The notes under the pieces: model-generated
What the model was told of the DNA's origin: nothing
What the model saw: the letters and a program-made list of their open reading frames with translations, nothing else
Database searches by the model: none
Position numbers and translations under genes: made by a program
Shown: piece after piece, positions 47,822-60,500 of the stretch
Numbering within the stretch: position 1 is the first letter of the stretch
Layout: each line of letters opens with the position of its first letter
NCBI GenBank assembly: GCA_030435675.1
Contig: CM059624.1
Coordinates: 7,712,769-7,776,768, forward strand
Length of the DNA stretch: 64,000 nt
Reading direction: 5' to 3'
Source of the DNA: Steinernema hermaphroditum
Lineage: Eukaryota; Nematoda; Chromadorea; Rhabditida; Steinernematidae

Positions 47822-50800
47822 TTAAAGCAGTTGTTTTCCTAAGTCTTGCATGCTCGGAGGCAGTAGAGCTCTGAATAGATTGTCGAATATCTTGAGAGCG
47901 TTCGGCAAAGTGCTCGCGATGTTGCGGGAGAGCCACGTGTGCTGGAACTTGGTTCGAATCGCCAACAAACTGGAATAAGGACAATAGAGAGCTTACGGAA
48001 TAGAACAAGGTCACCTATTGGCTAAATCCGTCCTTACAGTCATGGGCAAATGGACCACCCCAGCTTGCGAAGCAGTGAAAAGTGACGATTGCTCGCCATT
48101 TCCCCCGTTTGCAACATGCATGCATAAGAATTGACCAAGTCTATAAATATATTACGTTGGTAATTTCATTGGAACGGACACATACTTGCTGATCAACACC
48201 ATGAGTTCCGTGACAAGCTGAATTTCAGCAAGCACAAGAGCTAGTTCAAAATTATATGGTAGTTGTTTTCTAGCTTCGTCCAAAGCCTTCAAACACTTTC
48301 GAAGTTCAATGCGTGCTTTCTGCAACAGGACTGTCATGAATTTTTAAGCCATTAATGCAAACCTTAAACACCGTCGGAGTCATTCTATCCAGCATCATGT
48401 GCTCCGGGTTCAGGATCATTTCCACATAAACGGAGATTGGTGGAGGAGCCAGAGATATCTTCCGCTCGTCTGTCAAGCTGGAACTGCTAGTCTTCTTCGG
48501 GGAGCAGTTGTACTTGGTGAGTTCGTGTTCCACGCGGCCAATAGTTGCAATCTGCTCGAACAGCGCAGTCATCTGTCCATCGAGAAGCACATGTTCAGCA
48601 GCTATCTTCGGCAACAGATAAGAGAATCGACGCATATCCACAGAACGATTCCATGCCACACCGACAGATGCAACTTCTGCCATATAGGATAAACTGTGGG
48701 GCATGATTTCGCATCCCGTTGAAAGATCACACATGGCAATTCCTTAACATCGGAGATGAGTATCAAGCATGAAATCTTCAAAATCACCTGCTAGGTGTAA
48801 CTTTGCTCCGAGCTTCCCTGCGAGCACAGATTTACGTGTGGTCGATTCCGGCGAAGAGCATAAATAACCCGTGTCCGTTGCCGAAAACTTGAGCACTACA
48901 TTCAATCGAGGGGACAGATGTTTAGCTTCTTCAAAAGGATATTTTCCTTCGACGCAGAGAGTTACATAGCACGGAAGCGTTGCGATCAAGTGAGCGTTGG
49001 TTTCGTCGACGTCGACAGACAAGAAGATCCGCGATACACGTCTCTGGATGCTGTTGAGCATTGGCCTGTTGTTGATCAAAATGGACGACAAATTGGGACC
49101 AAAGTGAGCGATCTTCGAAAGCGGAAAGTCATCCAAAAAGTTATCAAGAATTTGACGAGCAGCGAAGGGTTCAATGTAGTTAGTTTGCAGATCTAGTGAT
49201 GGAACCATCTGAAAGAATTGGGAGCCAATGAACACGACAGTATATACAAGCATACCTTGACGAAGAGTTCTTCGCACACCTGGTTCATATGAAAGCGTTC
49301 TCGATTTGTGTAGCACAGCTGGTAACGGTCCGTCGTGCGAACTTCAAAATTGACAAAGAGGTAATTCGCTTTACAGTAGCTGAGCCGAGTTGCTAGTTGA
49401 AGAAGCTTAAAAAGCAATAAATTCAGGGTACGATTTCGCAAAATTACCGTCTCGGAATTGAGAATCTTGCATCCACTAAAGTCCTGATATAGGGCGCGAA
49501 TGTTCATATCTGGGAAATCTCTGATAACCAAGGACTGAATTCTTCCAGGCTGCACGAGATTCCTCAACTCGCTAATTTCTCCATTTGTAACACCTTCAGC
49601 TTTTTCCAAAGCTATCTTCTGTACAAAAACATAAATGATAATAACAAATCAATTGTGAAGGGTTACTACCTGTCGGTTGATTAGAGACTTATGAATTCTG
49701 AGAATCTGTACAAGCGTAGCGAAACCATAGCGAATCCCGGAATAATCGCTGGCAAATAGCTCTATTCCGACTGGACGAATGGTGAGAGTGTAACCGCCCG
49801 GTCGATCGTCATCTTCGAAAACGCCACAGACGATCTGCCCATCGAGATGTGACTCAGCGACCTTCAAGTATTGTTCTGATTATGGTAGAATTCTTCACGT
49901 CTCTAACCTGATGTCCGCGATACTCCAAATCTAAATCTGTTCCAGAAAGCAAGGGCGTCGAGATCTGAATCGACTGCATCATCCGTCGAGGTTCTCCTTC
50001 GCTGGCGCCATCGAAGTACACCTTCAGACGGTTGTCCTTCGGAAAGATCCAACAGCTGGCCTCGCTCTCGAATTCAAGATACTGTGGCTGCGGCCACAAT
50101 AGATCAGTCCACGAATCAAGTTTGTCGGTGAATATTGGGGTGCTTGACACTTTCTCCGCCGAGTTTCCAAACAAGGCTGAAGTGTCGGCCACGGAGATAA
50201 CAGATGATCGGTCGAATTCAATAGAGTCGACGGAAGTGGCTCTTCGAATTTTCTGCGTGATTGAGTCAGCACTCAAAATATGGAGAATCGGGGACTCCTT
50301 CTTTTCAGCCAGATCAAACGCATTAAGAGAATTGCTGTTCTTGATCGACGTATCAGCCCCATGCTGCAGCAGAATTTTTGCGATTGATTCACATCCCCTA
50401 CTGATCGACTCATGAAGGGGAGTATCACCTTTTGCATTTACAGCACTAACATCTGCTCCGCTTTCACAAAGCGTTCTGGAAAAGGCATGAATAAAGTGTC
50501 GTATCGTATTTATCGTATCTAGCCACTCACCTTACGATATCATCGTTACCAAAGCTAGCGGCCCAATGTAAAGCGGTGTTCATTGTGGAAGGAGAATCAA
50601 CGGAATTGATGTCGACACCAGATGAGAGCATTTGGCACACTCGGCCCAAGCTGAGCCGAACCAATACAAGAACAAATGGTGATTTGTGAATCTCACTTGG
50701 AATGAGCTGTGGCCTGAAGAAGTTCCTGCACAAAAGCAGAACGGATAGCTTCATTTTCACTCGCCAGTTGAATGGCCCTCTTTCCTTCGTCGTTCTGGAT

Positions 50801-51136
50801 GCAGGGATTGACTCCCGAGGACAGAAGGGTCCGAACCGCATCAACCGATTCTAGAACTCCCCGCTCCAACAATCAGTTAAAATATTCTCGCCAAACCTAG
50901 ATATACGGCATAATGGAGAAGCGTCCCTTGTTCGCAGCAAATCGAATCGACTTGTGCGGCGAAGTTCGCCGCCTTCGCTGAAAAAGGTGATTGTAGAAAA
51001 TACGCAATCAGTCGACAAATTTACCCAACTGGGCGAGAACCGCTCGGAGGACATCGATGCGGCCGTCCTTGATACACGTCAGAAGAACTTCGGACGTGTT
51101 CAATTCGCCTTCACTCGCCGTCTGAGCCTCAACCAT
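47822..51136 (-). CDS. Ankyrin repeats fused to GH20-like domain
   Basis: Twelve exons (51136-51025, 50977-50897, 50850-50697, 50650-50531, 50475-49908, 49861-49670, 49618-49448, 49405-49256, 49208-48788, 48742-48363, 48319-48186, 47969-47822) encode 876 aa. Ankyrin repeats cover about residues 20-230 (TALHWAASFGND, TPLHESISRG, ILLQHGADTSIKN). A hexosaminidase-type region follows: LLWPQPQYLEF, GGYTLTIRPVGIEL, YSGIRYGFATLVQIL, then a barrel-like part (DFPDMNIRALYQDFSG, YLFVNFEVR). Where GH20 enzymes carry the catalytic Asp-Glu, this reads HFGPNLSS, so activity is unlikely. There is no signal peptide, so it is probably cytosolic. TTGTTTCAG lies 3 bp before the chosen ATG. Confidence 0.75.
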
Positions 51137-51782
51137 TTGCTGAAACAAAGAGGAGAGTGCTGAATCGGCTCCCTCCACGTGTTGGTGTCGAAGCGAAGTG
51201 GATCGTGACAGCTGGCTGCTGTGGAACGACACAACTTACGAGGAAGAAACTACCCAAACAGAAACTGCGAACCCTAGCCTGAGCCAAGTAGCGCCCGGCC
51301 TTCCGAACCCTCTAGCGACATCTGAAGGAGCGCGCGGACAACGCTGCAGTTCCAGAAACAATCGAGAGACGCAGACGGGTTGTATCAGAACGCCATCGGC
51401 CTATCGTGGCGGGAACATCGAGAATTCGGATATCGGAGTAGACAGGAGACAGCTGATCGAGACAGACGTCTCCGCACTCGCTCTTCGTTTTTCTACAGTA
51501 TCTTGCGGGAGTTGGCAGATTGTGGTCTCAAGAATAGCCGGCGCCGAGCTGCGACTCTTGCACGCGAGCCCGGCCTGACCGGACTGTCATTTGGAGAAAT
51601 ATTTCGTGACGCAATGTTTTTGTGCGTCGCCTACGTGTCCATCGACCCGGTTTTCGGGCATAATGGCCGTCAACGTGCTTCTCATCCAGAGGTACGTATT
51701 GGCTGTTTATGTTAACTTGCTTGCATCAGCATGAAGAGCATCAGCATACACTGTTCATCATCTTAGGAAAAATTGCAGTAGC

Positions 51783-52763
51783 TATTGTCCGATCAACGGC
51801 GAATGTCACCGCCGCAGTTCGTTGCAGGACCGCAATCAGGGACACAATCGAGTCCGTTATAAGGGGATTGCCGGGTTTCTGACTGAATAAGTGGATTATT
51901 TCGAAGACAGAGCCATTTTTCAAAATTCCGCTTTGATAGGAGTGTTCGCCGATCGCCGAAGAAGCGTATGCATCGGTTTACGGCGCATTTTCTACTTTCC
52001 TCGAAAAGTTATAACGGTTTTGAGGCGCGCACGTTCGTGTTCGCTGATTGTTTCCATCAGTTCGATGGATTTATCGTGCGGTTTCTTGCTTTATTTATTG
52101 TTTTCTACTAATTCTGTTATTCGCAGAACTCCAAACGACTTGATATGGTAAAATTATCAAAGTCGAAGTGTGTAAAAGCAAGGCTGTTGGCTTTCGCTCG
52201 ACAGTCACACAGTAGGAAGCGGGCGACCGAAAAGGAGGAATCAAGAAGACACGCTCAGTGTGAAACTGAGGAGCTGAGGAACGCCTTGACAGATGCTAAC
52301 CAGCAACTGATGTTAGCGCATCAGGAAATATCATTGCTAAGGAAAAACAATGATGCGCAGATTGTACGAATCTGCGAACTAGAGAAGGTAGCTCTTAATC
52401 TAAACCTGTTGAACAGAGCTTCTACGGGCTCATGTCGAGTTGCTTCCAGGCAATCATGCTCGAAACTACTTAAAGCATGTCTCGAAAGTAGAAAATGATT
52501 TTAAGCTTTTGATATGCGCGCCTCAAAACCGTTATAACTTTGTGAGGAAAGTAGAAAATGCGCCGCAAACCGATGCGTACGCTTCTTCGGCGATTGGCGA
52601 ACACTTCTATCAAAGCGGAATTTTGAAAAACGGCTTTGTCTTCGAAATAATCCACTTATTCAGTCAGAAACCCGGAAATCCCCTTATAACGGGCTCAATC
52701 GTGTCCCTGATTGCGGTCCTGCAACGAACTGCGGCGGTGACATTCGCCGTTGATCGGACAATA
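51783..52763. mobile_element. Inverted-repeat element with 248-bp arms
   Basis: The left arm 51783-52030 and right arm 52516-52763 are reverse complements with about 95% identity. The ends read TATTGTCCGATC. Arms and a 485-bp core total 981 bp. No clear flanking duplication is seen; CTTAGGA occurs 21 bp before the left end and directly after the right end. The core carries a 117-aa coiled-coil frame rather than a recognisable transposase. The superfamily is not assigned. Confidence 0.75.
52145..52498 (+). CDS. Coiled-coil ORF inside inverted-repeat element
   Basis: A single open frame of 117 aa lies between the arms. The N-terminus is basic (MVKLSKSKCVKARLLAFARQ), followed by a predicted coiled coil (ALTDANQQLMLAHQEISLLR, RICELEKVALNLN) and a Cys/Ser-rich tail. 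A TTATTCGCAG acceptor-like site precedes the ATG by 18 bp. The basic-plus-short-coiled-coil layout is weakly reminiscent of shugoshin N-termini, but that is not enough for a call. It may be a captured host gene piece or an element protein. Confidence 0.4.
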   Translation: MVKLSKSKCVKARLLAFARQSHSRKRATEKEESRRHAQCETEELRNALTDANQQLMLAHQEISLLRKNNDAQIVRICELEKVALNLNLLNRASTGSCRVASRQSCSKLLKACLESRK

Positions 52764-53488
52764 CTTAGGACGAAAAAAGGAGAATTACCCGCCGGAACTA
52801 AAAGCAGATAAGAATAAGAAAGGCGACAGTGCTTTCGACACCCACGTCGAAATAAACATGAACGGACACTGTACAATGTGCACAACGCAAAAGCCAATAA
52901 ATGCGAAGAGTGGGGAAATATAAATACAAGAAGATGCCATGACACACATCGGGCCAGCACAATGGCCTTGGGGAGATGAAGGAAGAAGAAGAGCTGAGAT
53001 GACACAACAGACTGGCCCTGGAGGGAGAAACGCTGTTGCGCGCAGATGAAAGTCTAGGGGAGAAGATCACGATGAGTAAGTGAAAGAATTATGGACTACG
53101 GTACAGAGTGGGCAGGAAGATCAGGAGAAGAAACCGAGGTTTCGTTTTGGTATGACGACAGGGAAAGAATATTTACAGCATTCGAATCAGCGACAAAGAG
53201 GTCGGCTTTACCAGTCGTATCAGGTAAATGGAACCGGGAGAGAGCCTTCAGATCACGATCACATCGGACTAAAGAACGGAAGAACATGATATATACAGGA
53301 CCGGGCTGAGAGTGACGTTCAGGGACCGGTGGATTTAGCACGGCCGCCCAGCGGCTGCGATTTGGACTTCGTTAGGGGTAACGTGTCACTATGTGGTCCG
53401 ATTCCGGAGCTGTTCGAAGATGGCGCGGAGCTCGAATCCGAACTGAAAGCGAAGCGAGATAGTCCACAACGATAGAACCGGCAAGCAC
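52764..53488. other. Intergenic region
   Basis: Spacer between the inverted-repeat element and the 3' end of the crm-1-like gene. A short open frame at 53091-53309 (+) lacks homology or start support and is not called. Confidence 0.35.
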
Positions 53489-56400
53489 TTACACAGTGCT
53501 CAGCAGGGATTCACTGACTCCGTCGACTGACCCGCGGCGCCCAATGGGATCTTTCCAAGTGTTTAGTCGCGAGGAAGAGCCGACACACTTCTTCGATATC
53601 AGGATGGAGCAATCTCGCGGCGGAGCCTACAAAAAGGGCGATACAGTGATCAGCCGAGGCTTGTAAAGTTACCTCCTTCATAAACGACGTGCTTACTGAT
53701 CGTTTGATACTGAAGGCGAGGAAGCCAAGCGCAATCAGAAGCACGCAAGTACAGAGTCCGACGATGAGAAGCGTCATATTCCTGGACTCCTGCTCTCGGA
53801 CTACTGTAACCTCGGTCTCATGTCCGCCGAAATAGGAATTTTCTGCAAAAACTCATGTTCAGTCATCAGCAGATCAGTGATAATTACCGCACATGGGGCA
53901 GCAAGGGCCATCGCTCGGCTGTCGGTCCTGACAAGGTGGACACTGGGTCTTGATGCATTCAACGGCTCCTCCAGGCTTGCATATGCAGCGTGTACAGGTG
54001 TCCTCACGCCACTCCTCGTGCACTCTGTACGTGGAATTCTCGTAGGAGCACATGGAGTTTGTGGTCAGCTTGTCTGCAACGGAGATGACCTTCTTTGAGC
54101 CATGTGGCCAATCTCACCTGAGCAGATGGGACAGCAGAGATTCTTTACAGTCAGTGGCCGTCCGGCGCAGTTTCTTAAGAGTGGACACTTCTGCGTGTAG
54201 CAGTTGATCCTGGAGTTCTTCTCGCACTTGCACGACGTACACTCATCTCTCCACCAACTCTGACCGAAGGCTCGACCAATTCCATGCTCGTCCGTACAGT
54301 ATCCTCCCATGTCGTTATCTTCATAGGCCAACAGCGAAACTTCGTTTTCAGGGCATCTAAAACCAGCACTCGCATCACAATACACGACAAGAACCACTAA
54401 CTTCTTGCAGCAGGGATTGTTCTCATCGGCGATCGGATTGTCGCAGGACAGCGCATCGCACTTCTTCACACTGCAGAGAACCTGGCCCACACGGCACGTA
54501 CAGGAAATGCACTGGTCCAGCTGCCAGGTTTCCCCGTCCACAAAGAGTCTTCCGGTTCCCGGACTGTGGCAAACAGTTTGACTGTGCTTCATGCTGAGGC
54601 CGCGGTTCGGGTGATCAGTGCACCGAGGACAGCAGTCTCCTGGAATTCAGAGCAATGCCTCGTGTCCAGAAGGACCATCAAGTACCTTTGTGTTTTACCC
54701 AGTGCTCGGCTGGGCAACTGTCCGGCTTCTCCGGGCAGGAAATCAACGTACAGAACTCCACTTTGTCTTCGCAGAAGCACTGTCGGCAGCGATCATCGGT
54801 CCACATCTCTCCGCTGTCGCGGAGCACCGTGCTCCCCTTCTCGCCGATGGACACGCATTTGTTGAAATCAGGTTTGGAGTTAGTCAAACGGGCGTCCACA
54901 ACTGTTTTCGCTGGAATTTCCGGATAAACCAATTAGCGGCTGAATCTTCCAACCTCGACATTTGCAAACCGGACAGCCGATAGTGTTGGTTTCGAAGCCG
55001 TAGAGGCAGTGCTTGTAGCAGTGGTCTGGATGCGGGCAGTTGGCGCACTTGCACACCTTGCAGCCTCTCTCGTCACTCATGTAGCCATGAGCACAAACTC
55101 TAGAAGAACTCTCCACTATTTGATCAGATGCTAGTCCCTCACTTGTTGCAGTTCGTTTCGTTGAGCTTCGGACAGTCGTCGTAATCAGAGCCGATGAACA
55201 GGGGAGGTGTGGAAGGCTTGCACGCGCAAACATAGCACCAATCCTTGAAATCCAAACCGTTTTCACAGCGGAGAGGACAATGCTCGAGCGAGGGGCATGT
55301 GGAGGATGCTTCGATGACAGTAGGCTCTAAGGATCCACATTGGAGAGAGGAGAGGAGGGTGACGCTCACCGTCGCACACATCACAGCACTGACCCTCGAC
55401 GGGACGAGGATTCGCACAAGTCTTCACACAGATCGAAGTTTGGCAGTGTTCTCGTCCATCTTCTCCGCACGTACAACTGAAAACGACCATGAAATCGAAT
55501 TCGAGAAGAGGAACACCAACGTGGTGCACTTGTCCTTCTGCCAGGTTTCGTTGATCTCGTGAGTGCTGTTGTCATCGGATTTGCATCCTCTGCAAACGGG
55601 GCAACAATCGTTATCGAGCTTCTCGGTCCATCGGCACGTTTCTTAAAGCGACAATAGAGTTAGCTATGGTCATGTTAGGCTCACTTGGAACGTTAGGACA
55701 GTGCTGATCGCGGCAAGCGGCGATCCCTTTCCGGCATTCGCAGATTCGGCAGTTCGTCGGGTGCCAAGTATCTCCGTCATCGTACAACTTGCCCGAGTGA
55801 TGGCACTGCGAGTGGAAACTCTCGCCGACGTCGGCGGGTTGTTTCTCGGAGGAAGCGGGTGCAGAAATCCTCTTGGAGCAAACGAATTCGTCGCAGCACT
55901 GACCCGGGACTCCGTTGCCCTTCTTCTTGACCGTGGCGACTTCGTTCTCGGCGCAAGCTACAGGCTCGCAGATGGCCGCGCGGCACTTGCACTCCGAACT
56001 GATCGGACAGCACCCATCTTTGGGAATGAAGCGAGGTGGCCGAAAACTGTCTTCGGGACAGGGTTCTTCACTTCCTACGTCGCTGCACTGGACGTTTTCG
56101 CACTGGAGATCTGAAAACAGTGAAATAGCCACAGTCACCGAGCAGAAGTGTTACGTTTCTTGCGGCATTCGAAGATTCCGCAGCATTTGCCGGGAATCAG
56201 CTGTCCCTCAGCGACCAGCACCAGTTCCAGCCCGCTCGGACAGTGCCTGACCAATCGGTCACATTTCTGCAAGAACTACGGTAAGTGGACATTCACACGG
56301 CTTCGGCGAACCTCTGGATCGCAACGGCACTCGAGTTGTTTCGGACAGCAACTGTCGTCGGCGCCTTGGAGCTCGTGAATCCGCGAGTCTTCGGGACAGG

Positions 56401-57523
56401 TAACGGCGAAGGTCACGTTGCACTTCGCGTGCAAGCATCTGTCCACGAGGTCGGTCTTCTTCGCTGCAAAGGAAGCGAGTTCATTCGGGCGGCAAAACCC
56501 GAAACCCTCTCTATTTGGCGAGCAGATAGAGTTACAGCGAGAGTTAACTCCGCTTCCTTCGGCGCAGCTCCGCTGTTTGCTCAGTAATAGAATACGGACA
56601 GCCGCTGGATATAATTGTAGTGTGAGCGAGAGGTTCGCGCCAAAAACACCGTCGAGCGCCGGTTCCTGATCATCTCGCGGCAACGTCATACTGTCTCCGC
56701 TTGGAAGGGCTACCGATTGCGCCTTATCGGCCTCTTTGGCTTATCAGTGGAGTGAGTACGTGAAAAACGGCTGCACTTCCACCGAACAACGATCCACCGA
56801 AAATAGAAGCGCTCTTAGGAATGCGCTCAAAAAACTGCGTTCCGCGGTTTAAAGTGTTGTACACTTATAGAGGTTGTTTTTGAGACCGCGTCGATTACGG
56901 CCGCATGATTTTTTCGTCTTTACACAAAAGAGTGGCAAACAACGGCAGCAGCTCATTACCCGAAACGACCTTCGACAGTTGGCTCGCTGATTGAACAGCT
57001 GATTGAAGGCGTTGTTCACCCGCAAAAGGAGATAAACAGGCAAAGGCACTTCGCAACTTCCCGCAGAAGAGTGTTTACTGTGGCGGCGGCTCTTCAGCCG
57101 AGCGCCAAATAGGCCCCTTCTGCAGAGTGTTTGCATAATCCCCTTAATGATTAATGAACCAGAAGTGTCAATGGCGCCTGGATATCAAAGTGCAACGAAA
57201 ACAAAAAACGCACCTTTGCAGATCCCGGAGTCGGGCGAATCCAGCGGCTGGCAGTGGAGGCCCTTGTCGCAGACGCCGCTTCCGGGGCCACAGGACGACC
57301 CTTTAGGGCCCACGCAGAGTTCGCAGCACCCGCAGCCATCGAAGGCACGGTTGGGGCACCCGTTGAGGGGCGGACAGCTCGCCGTGCACTCTGGACAGCC
57401 ATGGGGACGGTTCGTGGAGTCGAGGAGGTCCAGAGAGAAGGCATCGAGCACGCGATCGCTTTTGAGGGAGAAGGCGCACGCGAAGAGGGCGAAGAAGAGG
57501 ACGACGGTCGATGAAGAGTTCAT
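53489..57523 (-). CDS. crm-1: CRIM1-like transmembrane VWC protein
   Basis: It has an N-terminal signal peptide (VVLFFALFACAFS) and an IGFBP-type Cys domain in exon 57523-57214. Exons 56572-56312, 56266-56155, 56110-55685, 55641-55521, 55476-55370, 55326-55143, 55099-54954, 54910-54686, 54639-54402, 54356-54118, 54073-53888, 53842-53697 and 53626-53489 then encode a series of VWC repeats and antistasin-like Cys repeats, one membrane helix (LLIVGLCTCVLLIALGFLAF) and a short tail ending SLLSTV. CRIM1/CRM-1 binds BMPs and modulates TGF-beta signalling. CTTCGCAG directly abuts the ATG. The join from exon 1 (phase 1) to 56572 (phase 0) needs a further exon; 57177-56960 closes the frame but looks poorly coding. 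If the last intron is retained the tail ends at 53511. Confidence 0.88.
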
Positions 57524-60500
57524 CTGCGAAGAAGAGGCGATGCCGACATTCAGGATCACGGCCAGCTTGGAGAGGGAAAGAGAAGTGGGGACAGAGGAAG
57601 AGGAATAGAGGTTGTGGTCAGGCGGGTGATTACCTGAAACAAGAGGCATTAGAACGGCACGCGGTACGGTAACGTTGAAATGTGTCACTTCGCTAAAACC
57701 TTGTAAGCGGGAAGGTGCGCGAGGTGGTACTGTCAACATGGGGACAAAGCGGAGAGAGCTAACGACAGTGCTGTTCTTCTTGAGAGAGGTCGCGCAAACT
57801 TAGGTAACACTCCCGAGATCGGCGGAAAGGATGAGGGGAGAAAGAGGAAAGCGTCACATCAAAAGCAAACAGTCCCAATGATGAAGAAGATGCGAGTTGA
57901 CTGCGCGAAATGAGAAGAAGGAAGCCGCGCAGTCCGAATAAGTCGTAAAACGGAGATAAAGGGGCATATTCGAATAGAGCGGCAGGCATAATTAATTAAG
58001 GGCCAAGAAGCGATCCACTCGCACTTGGAAGAAAAAACATCTGCGGAGCGCCGGACCCATTACCACCGTTCGGCGGCGGAGATAAGAGTCCGAGCCGCAT
58101 GCAACTACTTGTTAACGACCCGAATCAACAACCATCTTGTCAAGACCGCCCCGAACTCGGACCTCCGGGCGGAGACCGACAGATCGCCGAATGCAATTAG
58201 TCATAATCTGGTCGATCGACGACGCCGCAGGCCTCAGAAGCCGAAGCGTGGCAGAAACAGGCAGATGAGCAAACCTCCGGGGAGTCGTGGCCCGCTGCAT
58301 GGAGGTGGACTGTCAGCGGCGTCGTGCACCCCTAAAACAAACAGCCGCGCCTCGGGCATCGCGAGGGCGTGGCCACCCTTTTTCCGGGCTGCGCGATCGA
58401 CTTTCCAGGAATACCGGCCGTCTCGAGTGCCTCTGCGAGCTGCGATGGTTGCAAATAGAGTCGCGAGGGCTCGGGAACGCCGCAGCTACAAAGCAAACCC
58501 TCGCACAGCAGGCAGACTCGAAATTTCGAAAAAAAGAACGTTTTTGTACTGACTAAACCAAACAGCTAAGAGGATGGGAAACGCGGAGAGTTCTAGTCTT
58601 GTGCGGGCCGGAGAGGCCCCTCGGGGGAAACCCCCGTCCGACCGTGGGACCATCGAGGACTGTTTGCATGATCGGGGGCGGATCGCGTGGGCCGCAAAAA
58701 CATTTGGCGTCCATGGACCATTAATCCCGAACGGAGCCCGAGGTAATTGCGGGTTGCGGTGGGCCGTAACCCTATGAATGCGTAATTATGGCCACCGATG
58801 ACCGTCGCCGGCATGCGACGCGCACGGAAACGGTTCGTGTAAATTCGATTATAGCCTCGGAGACGAGGCCAAACAGAGTGCTAAGAATGGGCAGGCGTAA
58901 TGAGTGGCGCTGAGGGCGAAACCGGTGGCGAAGACAAATACGTTAGCGCCAAACGTTCCTAATAGGTCGGAAAACATTTGAGATTTGACCAAAGAAAAAG
59001 TAATTGGAACGCGCAAACGGTATAATTCAATTAGGGACGCGTGCAGCGACATTAGGAGGTGCAGCCCTGACGGCAGATGTCCCAGAAGACGTGTCGAAGT
59101 GGATAATGAGGAGAATAGTAATGAGGGGCGGAGATGCAAACTCTGATTGGGGCAAATCGAGTTAAAGGACATCGAGCCGGCTGGCAGAGGACTGTAGTGG
59201 AGGGAGGATCTCGGCTTGATTATGAGTGCTCGAGGGGTGAGGGGGCGTGCGGGGAAGAAGTTGCTCGAAGGCTAATCAGAGGCGCCAATTAATTAAGTGA
59301 CTAACGGCCTCTTGAATGAAGAAGAACGCGAAGACATGCATGACAGGCAAGATGCCGATCGTTGTCGTTTTTTTTGTCAAAGGCGGCGACGTCCTCTAAG
59401 CGGGTGGAGATCGCCGAAGAGGGCGCATGGAAGCCCCAAGGAGGAAGTCACGGGTGGGAGACGAAGGCGGTGGAGAGGTGCGAAGAAGGAGATAACGACA
59501 AGACGAACCAACCTGCGTCTCTGTTATTACTTTTGATTAGCTTTCACGTCGGCGGCGATCCTTTGAAGGGGCCACCCAGGGAGAGAATCCAACGGGGAAT
59601 CAGAGGCGGGAGGCCCTCCAGTGCTCTTCGGCATACAACGGAGCGGCGGCGATCTGGAACCATGGTATTGAGGGGCCATAAACACTGATAATGCACGAAC
59701 GGGAGCTGTCAGCTGCGGACGCCGACGCGGGGGGTCCCGATCGGGGCCATCAGCTGATCCGCGCCGGGATCGGCGTCCGCTGACTCATCGCCTAAGAGGC
59801 CCCGAGCGAATGCCACCGCCGCGACGATCATGCACGATATACACAAACACGCGAGAAGCGCGCATTACGACGCCTCCTCAGCTGTCACCACGGGATCGCC
59901 CCACCGGGCCCGTGACCCCTAGACCATTCATCTCAATCTCGATCGCCTTTTTTCGCGTTGCAATTTGTCGGCGCTTCCTTTTCAACTTTTATTGGCCGTC
60001 GGGGCACCGTTCTTCAGTGATCTATGGGTCGTTCTCGCGGTCAGCCGGGACTCCAGCCAGCCACTGTGAATCGAGTATTTAAACCATGACCTCGGGCGCC
60101 AAAGTGCACCCGAAGAACTTCTTCGGTGCCAGCCGACCGTACGCGAATTGATGGGGCCGGTCCAGTACGGGGTGCCGAAAAACAACGGCGAAAACGGAAA
60201 GGAGAAAAAACTTGTTCGCAACGAGATTTCCGACGTGTTTTACACAGACTCCCAACGGAAATCTTACACCTTCGAGCATCGGAAGACGCGCCGCGGGCCA
60301 CAAGAAAATCTCCTCCCGACACCTCGTTTATCACCCCGTTGTGGCCAGTCGGGCCACAGATAACGGCGCTGCAAAAACAAAGCAAATAAACAAGCGGCAC
60401 ATGGACCCTCCGGAGATCCGCGTACTACGGTAGGCGGTCGGGCCTCTTGGCGCAGAGTGTGAATGAATGGCGCTTGCAGATCAGATTTGTAAGGCGATGT

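Noticed and set aside
51198..51578. 126-aa plus-strand frame upstream of the ankyrin gene
   Set aside because: Non-ATG style start, low-complexity content, antisense to the likely leader of the ankyrin gene.
53091..53309. 72-aa open frame on the plus strand after the inverted-repeat element
   Set aside because: No homology, no acceptor at its start and no splice-linked partner.
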